34,909 nt of DNA from the NCBI GenBank assembly GCA_006218065.1, contig VBWE01000039.1, positions 1 through 34,909 of the forward strand, given 5' to 3'. The notes beneath the pieces are model-generated. The model was given only the letters and a program-made list of their open reading frames with translations. It ran no database searches and was not told the DNA's origin. This document shows, piece after piece, positions 6,971-15,636 of the stretch. The stretch is from Bacteroidota bacterium. Lineage in GTDB: Bacteria; Bacteroidota; Bacteroidia; Palsa-965. Position 1 is the first letter of the stretch, and each line of letters opens with the position of its first letter. Position numbers and translations under genes: made by a program.

Positions 6971-7402
6971 ATGAAAAAATATGCCTGGATCGTTTTGATT
7001 TTATTTTGCTGCGCCTGGAAAAATCCGGACACAAGAGGAACGCTGAAAGTCCGCGTGTACGGTTTGCGCAACGCGTCGGGTTTTGCGCGGGTCAGCCTGT
7101 ACAATAAACCGGATACATTCCTGCAGGAAAAAGGAGCTTTGTGGACAACGATCGCGGCCATTTACGGTAACGAAGCGGTGATTGTTTTTAAAGACACCCC
7201 CGCAGGCGGGTACGCCGTTGCTGTCCTGCACGATGAAAACGCGAACGCGAAGATGGACTATAACTGGCTCGGCATTCCCGCCGAAGGCTACGGTTTTTCA
7301 CGTGTGCACGCACCGGTAATCGCGAAACCTTCGTTCGTGGAATGTAAACTCACCGTGGAAGCCGGGAAAGAACTGACCACGCTGGTGATGGTGGGGTATT
7401 AG
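6971..7402 (+). CDS. DUF2141 domain secreted protein
   Basis: A 143-aa protein with a signal peptide (MKKYAWIVLILFCCAW) and one DUF2141 domain. TLKVRVYGLRNASGFARVSLYN, FKDTPAGGYAVAVLHDENANAKMDYNWLGIP (split here as VFKDTPAGGYAVAVLHDEN and NAKMDYNWLGIP) and PAEGYGFS are the diagnostic blocks. Function unknown; the domain is common in exported proteins of Bacteroidota and Proteobacteria. CC in the signal region could make it a lipoprotein, but the context is not a canonical lipobox. The start at 6971 is used because upstream in-frame sequence is repeat-derived and would spoil the signal peptide. Confidence 0.88.
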   Translation: MKKYAWIVLILFCCAWKNPDTRGTLKVRVYGLRNASGFARVSLYNKPDTFLQEKGALWTTIAAIYGNEAVIVFKDTPAGGYAVAVLHDENANAKMDYNWLGIPAEGYGFSRVHAPVIAKPSFVECKLTVEAGKELTTLVMVGY

Positions 7403-7414
7403 TATGGTTATCCG

Positions 7415-7548
7415 GCCTCGCCTCTTTCCTGTCCGAAGGAGAGGATGCCGGTTCAAATGAAGCTGACGTTTCTTTTTTGAGAAACAAAAAAAAACGTCAG
7501 CTTAAGGCGTAAAACCATCCTCTCCTTCGGACAGGAAAGAGGCGAGGC
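7415..7548. repeat. Nested long inverted repeat between the DUF2141 gene and hldD
   Basis: The outer arms are 33 bp each and perfectly complementary: 7415-7447 (GCCTCGCCTCTTTCCTGTCC...) and 7516-7548. Inside, AAGCTGACGTT (7460-7470) pairs with AACGTCAGCTT (7493-7503). AACGTCAGCTTAA is also found at the edge of the R1-type copy near 21083, so this is probably a variant of that family. It could act as a bidirectional terminator. Confidence 0.8.
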
Positions 7549-7593
7549 ATTCCTCCCCGCATTTCGTAACTTTACCCGCACATTCCAACGCAT

Positions 7594-8518
7594 ATGATCA
7601 TCGTTACCGGCGCGGCAGGTTTTATCGGCTCCTGCCTTGTGAGCAGGCTGAACAAAGAAGGTTTCCACGATATCGTGATCGTGGACGATTTCTCCGACCC
7701 GGAAAAACTGAAAAACCTGCAGGGGAAAATGTTCTCGCAGCAGGTGCATCGCGACCAGTTTATCGGCTGGCTGCGGGAAAATCACCGGCTGGTGCAGTTC
7801 GTTTTCCACATCGGCGCGCGGACGGATACGACGGAATTCAACAAAGAAATTTTCGATCGCTTAAACCTGAATTACACGAAAGACGTTTGGAATACCTGCG
7901 TGGAATTTGGGCTGCCGCTGGTGTACGCTTCATCAGCCGCGACCTACGGCCTGGGCGAATACGGTTATAAAGACGATCACGATCTCCCGGAAAAACTGAA
8001 GCCGCTGAATCCCTACGGCGAATCCAAAAACAATTTCGACAAGTGGGCGCTGAAGCAGGAGCGGAAACCGTATTTCTGGGCGGGACTGAAATTCTTCAAC
8101 GTCTATGGTCCAAACGAGTACCACAAAGGCCGCATGGCTTCCGTGATATTCCACGCCTTCCGGCAGATCGGCTCCTCCGGCGGCATGAAACTGTTCCGCT
8201 CGCACAAACCGGAATATAAAGACGGCGAACAGCTCCGTGATTTTATTTACGTGAAAGACGTTTGCGAAGTCTGCCTTTTCCTGATGCATCACCGGAAAAA
8301 CTCCGGACTGTATAACCTGGGCACCGGCAAAGCCCGCAGCTTCCTCGACCTGGCCCGCAGTTCCTTCGCCTCCATGCAGAAACCGGAAAATATCAGCTTT
8401 ATCCGAAGCCGATATGTCGAAACTGCGGAGCATCGGTTACGATAAACCGTTTTACACGCTCGAAGACGGCGTGAAAGATTACGTCCGCACCTACCTCGCG
8501 ATGGGGAAGTATTACTAA
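7594..8518 (+). pseudogene. hldD: ADP-L-glycero-D-manno-heptose 6-epimerase HldD, broken by an internal deletion and frameshift
   Basis: HldD epimerises ADP-D-glycero- to ADP-L-glycero-D-manno-heptose for the LPS inner core. The first frame (7594-8445) has the NAD-binding VTGAAGFIGS (residues 4-13), catalytic Tyr in NPYGESK and Lys in NEYHKGRMASV, and LRDFIYVKDV. After residue 270 (ENISFI) the expected D-M-P-E-D-I-R-D-K-Y-Q-Y-F-type segment is missing and the frame shifts. The other frame then continues with the normal family end ADMSKLRSIGYDKPFYTLED, finishing GKYY at 8518. About 14 codons and the frame are lost near 8405. The Rossmann and catalytic parts are intact, but the read product would end in 13 unrelated residues. 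An assembly error is possible. A TAACTTTA -7-like box lies at 7567-7574. Confidence 0.88.
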
Positions 8519-8523
8519 GGTTT

Positions 8524-8585
8524 TTTACCGCGAAGACGCAAAGGCGCGAAGGAATACTTTAGCGCCTTTGTGTCTTCGCGGTAAA
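8524..8585. repeat. Palindromic repeat of the ACCGCGAAGACGCAAAGGCGC type (R4)
   Basis: The left arm TTTACCGCGAAGACGCAAAG pairs with the right arm CTTTGTGTCTTCGCGGTAAA, with GGCGC/GCGCC next to the loop. It starts 6 nt after the hldD stop and could terminate hldD transcription. Confidence 0.75.
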
Positions 8586-8680
8586 GAAAAAGGACAACGG
8601 CTATATTTATTCGGAATTCGCCATTCGGAAATAAAAAATATCCGTTTGTAAACGTTTGTTCCGGACTAATTCCCCCGTCA

Positions 8681-9037
8681 ATGCGTATTCTCGCAGTTGA
8701 ATCGATGATTATGGGAACATTCAGGTGTAAAACGGGGACTGACGGACAGTTTTATTTCAGTTTGCTTGCTGCGAATAACGAAGTGATCCTTTCCGGCGAG
8801 GGTTATAATTCCAAATCGGCTTTGCTGAACGGGCTCGCCGCGGTGCGCAGGTACTCGCTCGACGATCGTTTTTTTATCCGGGAAAATGCGGCCGGCGGAC
8901 AATGTTATTTTATCCTGGTCGCCTCCAACGGCGAAACCCTGGGCAGAAGTGAATTGTACAATTCCGTCGCCGCCCGCGAAAACGGGGTGAAAGCGGTGAT
9001 GCAGGAAGCGCATTATGCCGTAATACGGGAGGAGTAA
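8681..9037 (+). CDS. DUF1508 (YegP-like) tandem-domain protein
   Basis: A 118-aa protein made of two DUF1508 repeats: residues 11-57 (GTFRCKTGTDGQFYFSLLAA...) and 61-110 (NAAGGQCYFILVASNGETLG...). Each has the F-x-x-x-A-x-N-x-x-x-L/I-x-x-S/G-E-x-Y-x-S pattern followed by a helix with NG(L/V)xAV. It is the same size as E. coli YegP. The function is unknown; structures of the family form a small symmetric fold. Start sites at 8681, 8705 and 8711 are all in frame; the domain begins right after the last, so 8705 or 8711 may be the true start. Confidence 0.85.
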   Translation: MRILAVESMIMGTFRCKTGTDGQFYFSLLAANNEVILSGEGYNSKSALLNGLAAVRRYSLDDRFFIRENAAGGQCYFILVASNGETLGRSELYNSVAARENGVKAVMQEAHYAVIREE

Positions 9038-9041
9038 CAAA

Positions 9042-9172
9042 AACCAAATCAAAAGTAAAAAATGAGTTTAAAAATCTGTGGAAACAAGACTTCGCTAGTC
9101 GACGTCTCAGAGGTCGACTAGCAGCGACTCAGGTACCCGAGACCCTGTTACCATTTTTGCTTTTGATTTGGT
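9042..9172. repeat. Nested inverted-repeat structured element between the DUF1508 gene and yidC
   Basis: Outer arms AACCAAATCAAAAGTAAAAA (from 9042) and 9152-9172 (CATTTTTGCTTTTGATTTGG) are nearly fully complementary. An inner perfect 10-bp stem GCTAGTCGAC/GTCGACTAGC lies at 9094-9103 and 9113-9122. On the plus strand it ends in a T-run, so it may terminate the DUF1508 transcript; on the minus strand it begins about 10 nt after the yidC stop. The layout parallels the element at 2416-2533, though the sequence differs. Confidence 0.65.
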
Positions 9173-9181
9173 TTTTGGAAG

Positions 9182-11128
9182 TTATTTCTTCTTCTTATTG
9201 TTCTTCAGTTTATCCTGCTGCTCGCGCATTTGTTCCATGCGGGCTTTCTGCGCTTTTTCGAGGCGATCCATGAAGCCGGATTTTTTGGCGGGCTTCTTTT
9301 TATTTTCCTCGATCTGTTTTCGCAGTTTCACATCGTCGATCATGAACTTGCGCATGATCCACATCTGCAGGAAGGTGATCAGGTTGCTGAGCAGGTAATA
9401 GTAGCTCAGGCCCGAGGAGAATTTGTTCAGGAAAACGAGCATGAACACCGGCATGATATACAGCAGGTATTTCATGGCCGGGAACTGGTTGTTCTGCGGC
9501 ATCATCTGCTGGTTCAGCCAGGTATAAATTACCGTGGAAATGGTCATCAGCAGGGCGAAAAGGCTCACATGATCACCGTACGCGGGAATGCTGAACGGCA
9601 GGTTCAGTACCGAATCGTAAGTAGAAAGATCTTCCGCCCAGAGGAAACCCTGCTGGCGCAGCTCGAACGAAGCGGGGAAGAAACGGATAAGTGCAAACAG
9701 GATCGGGATCTGCAGCAAAAGCGGGATGCAGCCGGCCATCGGGTTTACACCTGCTTTTTTGTACAAAGCCATGGTGGCCCGCTGTTTTTCCATCGGGTCG
9801 CCGTCCTTGTGCTTGGCGTTGATCTCGTCCATCTCCGGCTTGAGCACGCGCATCTTGGCGGATGAAAGGAACGATTTGTACGCGATCGGGAACAGTACGA
9901 GTTTCACGATGAACGTGAGCAGCAGGATCACAAGGCCCATACTTACTGCACCGAACCAGCCGTTCAGCGTATTGAATACCGGGATGATCGCGTATTTGTT
10001 CAGCCAGCCGAAAATCCACCAGCCCAGGTTGATCTGCTCATCTAAGTGAAGTCCTTCGTACGATTTCAGGATCTCGTATTTATTCGGCCCGAAGTAAAAG
10101 CTCAGCCGGATGCTTTCGTTCGCCCCGCGGTTGAATGTCAGCGGCAGTGCGGCATTCATGCGCTTCACGTAACGCGGATCGGTGGAGAGGAAACTGCCCA
10201 CGGTGGAACCGTTCTGGAATTTGTCGTGCGCCACGAGGATGCTGGAGAAAAACTGCTGCTTGAACGAAACCCATTTCAGGTTGCCGGTAATCGGTTTCTG
10301 CTCTTCGGTGGCTTCGCTGATGTAATCCACTTCGCCGTTGTCGAAATAGAAATAGGTGGTTGCGACCTGTTTTTCGTTCTCGATGTTTTTTTCCTGTTTC
10401 GGCGTGGTCATTTTCCAGGTCAGGTTCATCTGATCCTTGATCACGTCCTGCATATTCACCAGGTTCACGGTGAAGCCCGGCATGAAACTGTTGCCGCGCA
10501 ATCCGTAGGCGTATTCGATGTATTTCTTTTTATCCGGCGAAGCGTAAAGCCGGAATTTCACGGTATTCGTGTCCTTCCCGGTTACGGAAAACGATTTTCC
10601 TTCGGGTTCGAAATAAAGCGAGTCCGTGGAAAAGTTCTGCGCACCGGCTATGGTCGAAAGCTGGAGCCCCATCGCCGAAGAGTCGGCATTAAACAGGACC
10701 AGCGGCTGCTGCGTATAAGTTTTGTACTCTTTCAGTTCTACCGAGGTGATGCGTCCGCCGCGCGGGTTGATATGCGCTTTGATATGTTCGTTCTCCATCA
10801 CGATATCACCCACGATGGGCATCATGCCGCTGATGAAAGGACCGTATTTCTTTTTGCGTTCTTCGGTGCGGATCGAATCGGTATTGAGTTTGCCCTTCGT
10901 TGTATCGGCTTTGACCAGCGTATCGGCTTTCCGCATGCTGTCGGCTTTGGCGCGGGCCGCCCATTCCTTCTTCGCTTTTTCCACTTTCTCGATTTCAGCG
11001 ATCGAATCGGCCTTGTGCTTGGCTATCTGCGCTTCTTTTTCGGTTTGCGTGGTGGAATAATAGCTCCACACGGTAACCATAATACCGATGATGAGGAAGC
11101 CGATCAATGTTCTGCGATCCATGTTCAT
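9182..11128 (-). CDS. yidC: Membrane protein insertase YidC
   Basis: About 648 aa. The N-terminal helix (RRTLIGFLIIGIMVTVWSYY) anchors a large periplasmic beta domain (about residues 60-350). The conserved insertase core follows: MGLVILLLTFIVKLVLFPIAYKS, a coiled cytoplasmic hairpin (MRVLKPEMDEINAKH), NPMAGCIPLLLQIPILFAL and further helices to YYYLLSNLITFLQMW. It ends in a Lys-rich cytoplasmic tail. YidC inserts inner-membrane proteins with or without SecYEG. The start at 11128 (MNMDRRTL) fits the family; a longer version from 11167 adds 13 residues and would begin almost at the promoter box. Transcribed alone. Confidence 0.96.
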   Translation of the reverse strand: MNMDRRTLIGFLIIGIMVTVWSYYSTTQTEKEAQIAKHKADSIAEIEKVEKAKKEWAARAKADSMRKADTLVKADTTKGKLNTDSIRTEERKKKYGPFISGMMPIVGDIVMENEHIKAHINPRGGRITSVELKEYKTYTQQPLVLFNADSSAMGLQLSTIAGAQNFSTDSLYFEPEGKSFSVTGKDTNTVKFRLYASPDKKKYIEYAYGLRGNSFMPGFTVNLVNMQDVIKDQMNLTWKMTTPKQEKNIENEKQVATTYFYFDNGEVDYISEATEEQKPITGNLKWVSFKQQFFSSILVAHDKFQNGSTVGSFLSTDPRYVKRMNAALPLTFNRGANESIRLSFYFGPNKYEILKSYEGLHLDEQINLGWWIFGWLNKYAIIPVFNTLNGWFGAVSMGLVILLLTFIVKLVLFPIAYKSFLSSAKMRVLKPEMDEINAKHKDGDPMEKQRATMALYKKAGVNPMAGCIPLLLQIPILFALIRFFPASFELRQQGFLWAEDLSTYDSVLNLPFSIPAYGDHVSLFALLMTISTVIYTWLNQQMMPQNNQFPAMKYLLYIMPVFMLVFLNKFSSGLSYYYLLSNLITFLQMWIMRKFMIDDVKLRKQIEENKKKPAKKSGFMDRLEKAQKARMEQMREQQDKLKNNKKKK

Positions 11129-11164
11129 GATGGACAGGGCGTATTTGAATTGGTGAAAAGTGGG

Positions 11165-11172
11165 CAAAGATA
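11165..11172 (-). promoter_or_regulatory. -7 promoter box of yidC
   Basis: TATCTTTG on the minus strand matches TAnnTTTG. It lies 36 nt upstream of the preferred yidC ATG (11128) and supports that start over the one at 11167. Confidence 0.6.
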
Positions 11173-11246
11173 ATACTTTACGCGGGAGCTTCCGGGTAGA
11201 TTTTCAGTCATCGCAATCGCTTTGTAAGAGAGGGGCTTCAAAATGT

Positions 11247-11319
11247 ACCACGGAGGCACGGAGAACACAGAGGAACACGGAGTCTCTGTGGTTCTCTGTG
11301 TTCTCCGTGCCTCTGTGGT
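11247..11319. repeat. Palindromic repeat of the ACCACGGAGGCACGGAG type (R5), copy 1
   Basis: A 73-bp near-perfect inverted repeat built of CACGGAG/CACAGAG units on the left and CTCTGTG/CTCCGTG units on the right. A second copy lies at 14802-14876. The remainder of 11173-11475 has no gene; only a weak TAACTTCA box at 11449-11456 precedes the next CDS. Confidence 0.8.
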
Positions 11320-11475
11320 TGTTTTTGCTCATAGGAATTCCCGGGTTTCAGTTCTTAAAACAGGATTGTGCCGGAAGGCGCCATATTACCTGTAGTCGTC
11401 CGGGATCGTCCTTTTATTTTAAGAGGCCCCGGAACCGGGAATTTTACTAACTTCACATTCCTTTTACCGGCACGA

Positions 11476-13497
11476 ATGCTGCGCAGCCTGTATTTCATCG
11501 CCCGTTTTTCCCTTTTGCTTCTGTTGGTTCTTTCCGCGGAAGCAGCCGGCACTTTTTTCCGCACCGCGCGCAGCGAACCCAAAATCGACGTAAAACTTCC
11601 GCAGGCTAGGCTTCCGAAACCGCCCAAAGATTCGGTGGACGTACTGTTTTCCACGTTTCTCGGCAATGAGAAACGCAATTATTACGGCGATTCTGCCGGC
11701 GATTCGCTGCAGATGGCCTGGCGCTGTTTTCTCGGCAAAGGAACCACGATCGTTTCGCGCGAAAACGGGATCGAAGAATGGTACGGCGCGGGCTGGACCG
11801 GGCAGCCGCTGGTGGTCAGCGAAAAAGGGAAACATTTTCTCATCCAGGGATGCTACGACCATCACCTGAAAAAAATCGACGCGGAAACCGGCGAAGTCGC
11901 CTGGCAATATGAGTACGACGATATCCTGAAAGGCACCGGCACGATCTGGAGAAACGACAGCGCGGAAGCGCCGGAAAACCGGCTGGTGATCCTGCAGGGC
12001 AGCCGCATCGGCGTGGGCAACGGCATGGCTTCGCCCGAAGTATACAGTTACCGCGCGGTTTCCTATTTCACGGGCCGCGAATTGTGGCGCATGAATGTAA
12101 AACGCGGCCCGAGCTACAGCCGCGACGTGGACGGATCGGCGCTGCTGCTGAACGATACCGCCTACCTCGGCCTGGAAAACGGCTATTTCATTTCCTTCGA
12201 CCCCGGCCGGAAACTGCAAACAGCCTGCGACAGCGGGTCCTGCAAACGCCCCGTGATCCATAACGAACTGCCGCTTTTCGAAGAGCAGGACAAAGCCCGG
12301 CACGGCGGAAACTTAGTAACGGAAGCATCGCCGGCCCGCATCGGCGACCATATTTACCTCGCTTCGGGTTCGGGACATGTGTACGGGTACAACTTAGTAA
12401 CGAAAACCATCGACTGGAATTTTTTCACCGGTTCCGATCTCGACGGATCGCCGGTGGTTACTGCGGACAGCTGCCTGCTGATCGCCGTTGAAAAACAATA
12501 TATCCCCGGCCACGGCGGCATACTGAAGCTGAACCCGCGGCGCGCTCCCGGAGAAAGCGTGGACTGGTTTTACCCGACCGGCGATTTTAATTTTTCGAAA
12601 TGGATCGGCGGGGTGATCGGCAGCGCTTCGGTGAATGATGCGTATAACGACGGCATGTACCCGCACCTGGCGGCGTTTACGGGCATCGACGGATGGCTCA
12701 CGGTAGTGAAGTACGACGAACTTGCCGGCGATACGCTGGTTGCCGGTCCCGACGGCGCAACGAAATATCCCAAACCGCGCACTGTTTTCCGCACGCACAT
12801 CGGCCCTTCCATTTCCACGCCGCTGTTCGTGCAGAACAAACTGGTTGCGGCGGGTTATAATGGCATTACGCTGTACCAGTTCGATCCGCAGTGCGTTTTC
12901 ACGCGTAAAGATCATTTCCCCGGCATTTTCGAATCGACGCCGGTGGCCGACCGCGGGCGGATTTACATTGCTTCGCGCGACGGGTACCTGTACTGTCTCG
13001 GCGATACGACCGTGAACAAACCGCAGCCTTTCCTCGCACAGGCCGGCGAAAGCCTGCTGGACGGCGTGCGGCATCCGCTGATCCGTCCCAGTTACAAAAA
13101 TTCGTCGCCCGTGCTGGTGGCCGCTGTTTTGCCGAAGAGCAAACCGGTTTTCCGCGAGGAGCCGAAAGTAATTCCGCTGGCCGGCGCGATAGAAAAAGAA
13201 ATCGTTTTCACGGCGCCGAAGAAAAAAACGGATATGCCCGCACAAACTGCTGCACCCGAAATAGAACCGGAGTTTCATGACGGATCGTTCCGCCTCGTGG
13301 CCGGCGTGTTCAAATCGATCGACAACGCGGAACGTACCATGAAAAAGATCAGGGGCAAAGGCGTGGATGCGCAGATCTGCCCGGCTTCGTCGATGTATTA
13401 CGTTTGCGTGGGCAGCGGAAATTCCGAGGATGAAATGGAAGTGAAGCGGAAAAAGATGCAGGAAAAACTTGGCGTGGAAGTGTGGATGAAGAAATAG
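11476..13497 (+). CDS. Secreted PQQ-like beta-propeller protein with C-terminal SPOR domain
   Basis: A 673-aa protein. It has a signal peptide (residues 1-24, FSLLLLLVLSAEAAG). From about 80 to 520 it shows PQQ/BamB-like propeller blades, for example KKIDAETGEVAWQYEYDD, VSYFTGRELWRMNV, HIYLASGSGHVYGYNLVTK and IYIASRDGYLYCLGD. A Lys/Pro-rich linker follows. The last 70 residues (FRLVAGVFKSIDNAERTMKK ... YYVCVGSGNSEDE) fit a SPOR domain, known to bind denuded peptidoglycan glycans. Propellers of this sort usually scaffold envelope complexes; the enzymatic PQQ ligands are not evident. The ATG at 11476 is chosen because it begins the signal peptide. Monocistronic. I infer a periplasmic cell-wall-bound scaffold. 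Confidence 0.85.
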   Translation: MLRSLYFIARFSLLLLLVLSAEAAGTFFRTARSEPKIDVKLPQARLPKPPKDSVDVLFSTFLGNEKRNYYGDSAGDSLQMAWRCFLGKGTTIVSRENGIEEWYGAGWTGQPLVVSEKGKHFLIQGCYDHHLKKIDAETGEVAWQYEYDDILKGTGTIWRNDSAEAPENRLVILQGSRIGVGNGMASPEVYSYRAVSYFTGRELWRMNVKRGPSYSRDVDGSALLLNDTAYLGLENGYFISFDPGRKLQTACDSGSCKRPVIHNELPLFEEQDKARHGGNLVTEASPARIGDHIYLASGSGHVYGYNLVTKTIDWNFFTGSDLDGSPVVTADSCLLIAVEKQYIPGHGGILKLNPRRAPGESVDWFYPTGDFNFSKWIGGVIGSASVNDAYNDGMYPHLAAFTGIDGWLTVVKYDELAGDTLVAGPDGATKYPKPRTVFRTHIGPSISTPLFVQNKLVAAGYNGITLYQFDPQCVFTRKDHFPGIFESTPVADRGRIYIASRDGYLYCLGDTTVNKPQPFLAQAGESLLDGVRHPLIRPSYKNSSPVLVAAVLPKSKPVFREEPKVIPLAGAIEKEIVFTAPKKKTDMPAQTAAPEIEPEFHDGSFRLVAGVFKSIDNAERTMKKIRGKGVDAQICPASSMYYVCVGSGNSEDEMEVKRKKMQEKLGVEVWMKK

Positions 13498-13538
13498 TAC
13501 CGGTTCGGAGTCGGGGATGGGTAATTGACCAATTCATC

Positions 13539-13619
13539 GATTTGAAAATTTGAAAATGCCCACCGCCTGCCATGGGGAAAACGTGCGGTGAATAGTGCGC
13601 ATTTTCAAATTTTCAAATC
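13539..13619. repeat. Palindromic repeat of the GATTTGAAAATTTGAAAATGC type (R6)
   Basis: Perfect 21-bp arms at 13539-13559 and 13599-13619, with CACCGC/GCGGTG inside the loop. It lies downstream of the propeller gene. A partial third TTTTCAAATC follows at about 13627. Confidence 0.8.
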
Positions 13620-13696
13620 GGTTCAATTTTCAAATCAGCCCGGTTATTCATCCCAAACTCCGGATTTGTACGGACAGAATTTTAAACAGATATAGT

Positions 13697-14712
13697 GTGC
13701 GTTACATCAGTGCGATAATTTTGTTTTTCTTTTTCCTCCTGCCGGAAAGAACGGCGGGGCAGGAGAAAGAACGCATGCCTGTAAACATCCGCGCCAATTA
13801 CCATTACGGTGTTATGCTTCCCGAATATGCATTCATGAATTACCTGTCGGAAGATTATTCCAGCGGGTTTGAACTGAACTACGCCTGGCAGACTACCGGG
13901 AAGTCCATCTGGGAAAAGCTTTACCGGTATCCTGCTTTCGGGATCGGGTTTTATTACAGCACGCTGAGCAACGAAGTTACCAGCTCGGAACGGGTCTGAC
14001 CTACGCCACGCGCAAATTCGATTTCAATAACAATGCCGGGAATGTGGCTATCGGTTCGCACATGAACATTCACTTCCACACGAATTTCGAAGCGAAGTAC
14101 CGGGTGTATAAAAACGTATTCGTCAACGGCGGGATCGCATTCAACCACCTTTCGAACGCCAACCTGAGCGAACCGAATCTCGGCCTGAATTTCGGAACGC
14201 TGTTCGCCGGGATAAGTTATACCACGGGTTCGCCCGCCGCCAGGAACCACGAAGAAATAACGCCGCTGGAACCGGGTTTCGAATACGCCGCCACGTTTTA
14301 CGCAGGCATGAAACATACGCGCACCTTCGAATCGTTCCAGTACCCGGCTTTTTCGCTTTCGTTCGATGCCTGCCGCCGCACCGGTCACAAATTCGCTTTC
14401 GGCGGCGGCGCGGATTTTTTCTACGATTCATCCGTGGAAATCCAGATGCTGCGTTTGAACAAACCGTACAATCCGTCGGATTCGTACACCAGCGGACTGC
14501 ATGCCACGGCGGAGTTCGTGTACAACCGTTTCTCGCTGATCCTGCAGCAGGGCGTTTTCCTTGGACTTACGGATAAACTTAACGGCCGTTCGGTGTACAA
14601 CAGGTCGATCGCGCGGTTCCGTTTTTCGAAACACCTGTTCGCCTCGGCAACGATGAAATCCTATTTTGTTATCCTCGATTTCCCGGAAATTGGAATCGGT
14701 TATCACTGGTAA
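13697..14712 (+). pseudogene. PagL/acyloxyacyl-hydrolase-like outer-membrane lipid A deacylase, frameshifted by an internal deletion
   Basis: Family members are outer-membrane beta-barrels that remove acyl chains from lipid A. The first frame runs from a GTG at 13697 with a signal peptide (ISAIILFFFFLLPERTAGQ), then IRANYHYGVMLPEY and YPAFGIGFYYSTLSNEV, and stops at 13999. The second frame picks up at about 13973 with QLGTGLTYATRKFDF, NVAIGSHMNIHF, VFVNGGIAFNHLSNANLSEPN (note the conserved His-Ser) and SEPNLGLNFG, to a terminal GIGYHW at 14712. Between STLSNEV and QLGTGLTY the family has roughly 25-30 more residues, so a deletion near 13975 removed them and the frame. Downstream parts remain well conserved, so the event is recent or an assembly error. 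The exact start is uncertain, because upstream sequence is repeat-derived. Confidence 0.75.
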
Positions 14713-14801
14713 ACGATGAAAGGAAAAACGATACATCGCTTTGATGATCTTTCCGCAGAGCCCGTTCGCGCAAGCAGCGTGCGGATTTCTGTTGACAAAA
14801 C

Positions 14802-14876
14802 AACCACAGAGACACGGAGAACACAGAGAACCACGGAGACTCTGTGTTCCTCTGTGTCCTCCGTGCCTCCGTGGTT
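14802..14876. repeat. Palindromic repeat R5, copy 2
   Basis: AACCACAGAGACACGGAGAA on the left pairs with the right side ending CTCCGTGCCTCCGTGGTT. Same family as 11247-11319 but with units in a slightly different order. It is open in the frame of the next gene, which makes that gene look falsely longer at its 5' end. Confidence 0.8.
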
Positions 14877-14928
14877 TATTTTTAAATCTCTCTTTTTTTC
14901 AAAGCAGTTGCTCGTCGGCAGGATATGT

Positions 14929-15636
14929 ATGCTGACTCTTTGTTGCATCGTTCTTTTCGCCTCCTGTCGGAAAAGCGACGAGGACAAGGAAATGATCTCG
15001 CGCAGTTACGCTGTGAATGAGTTCCGCACGATCAACGTGAAAGGCGTAGCCGATATTTATTTAGTGCAGGATACCCTGTACAGCGTGGAGTTTCGCGGTA
15101 TGCGGTATGTGCTCGACGGTTCCGGTGCCGTTTCCGAAAACAATATCCTCACGCTCACCAGCAAACCGAAAGGCGCCTACCTCCGGCCCGGCGATCCGAC
15201 GATTGAAATGTACATTCATGTGGATACGCTCGAACGCATCAACATCATGGAGTCGTGCAATATCCGCACGATGAACGCGCTCACCGGGAAAGAAATCGGG
15301 GTAGTAGTAGATACCAAAATGAGCCGCGCCGACCTGGAACTGGCCTGCGAAACGTTTTATTACTGGAACAATCCGAACGGCTATACGATGAACCTGCGCG
15401 GACAGGTGGATCAGCTCAAAGTCTGGAATTCGGGGCTGGGGAATATCGACGCGAGCAAGCTGTATGCCGGCTACGTGGAAGTGGTGAACGGCGGCCACGG
15501 CGATTGTAAAGTGCGCGCATCCGGCAAGATCGTTTACAGTCTTACTTCGGTAGGCAATATTTATTACTACGGAAATCCCGCGCAGCTGGAGCCGGTGCTG
15601 GTGAATTCCAGTGGGCAGCTTATTAAGGCAGATTGA
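14929..15636 (+). CDS. DUF2807 (GIN-domain, putative auto-transporter adhesin head) lipoprotein
   Basis: About 235 aa. The start MLTLCCIVLFASCRKS gives a short lipoprotein signal with lipobox FASC, so the mature protein is probably lipid-anchored with a Ser/Asp-rich start (KSDEDKE). The GIN domain begins FRTINVKGVADIYLVQ and continues as a right-handed parallel-beta-like ladder with GSGAV, NIMESCNIRTMN, VKASGK-type repeats to the end. The substrate is unknown; this family is abundant on Bacteroidota surfaces. In-frame sequence reaches back to 14716, but it is encoded by the palindromic repeat and is rejected as coding. Confidence 0.82.
   Translation: MLTLCCIVLFASCRKSDEDKEMISRSYAVNEFRTINVKGVADIYLVQDTLYSVEFRGMRYVLDGSGAVSENNILTLTSKPKGAYLRPGDPTIEMYIHVDTLERINIMESCNIRTMNALTGKEIGVVVDTKMSRADLELACETFYYWNNPNGYTMNLRGQVDQLKVWNSGLGNIDASKLYAGYVEVVNGGHGDCKVRASGKIVYSLTSVGNIYYYGNPAQLEPVLVNSSGQLIKAD

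Noticed and set aside
10046-11173. Long plus-strand open frame opposite yidC (375 codons)
   Set aside because: It mirrors the yidC codons, is His/Arg/Phe-rich with no family signature, and yidC is certain.
11368-11475. Longer N-terminus for the propeller-SPOR gene
   Set aside because: The extra 36 residues would precede and bury a good signal peptide starting at 11476.
14716-14928. Longer N-terminus for the DUF2807 gene
   Set aside because: It is a translation of the palindromic R5 repeat; the lipoprotein signal begins at 14929.
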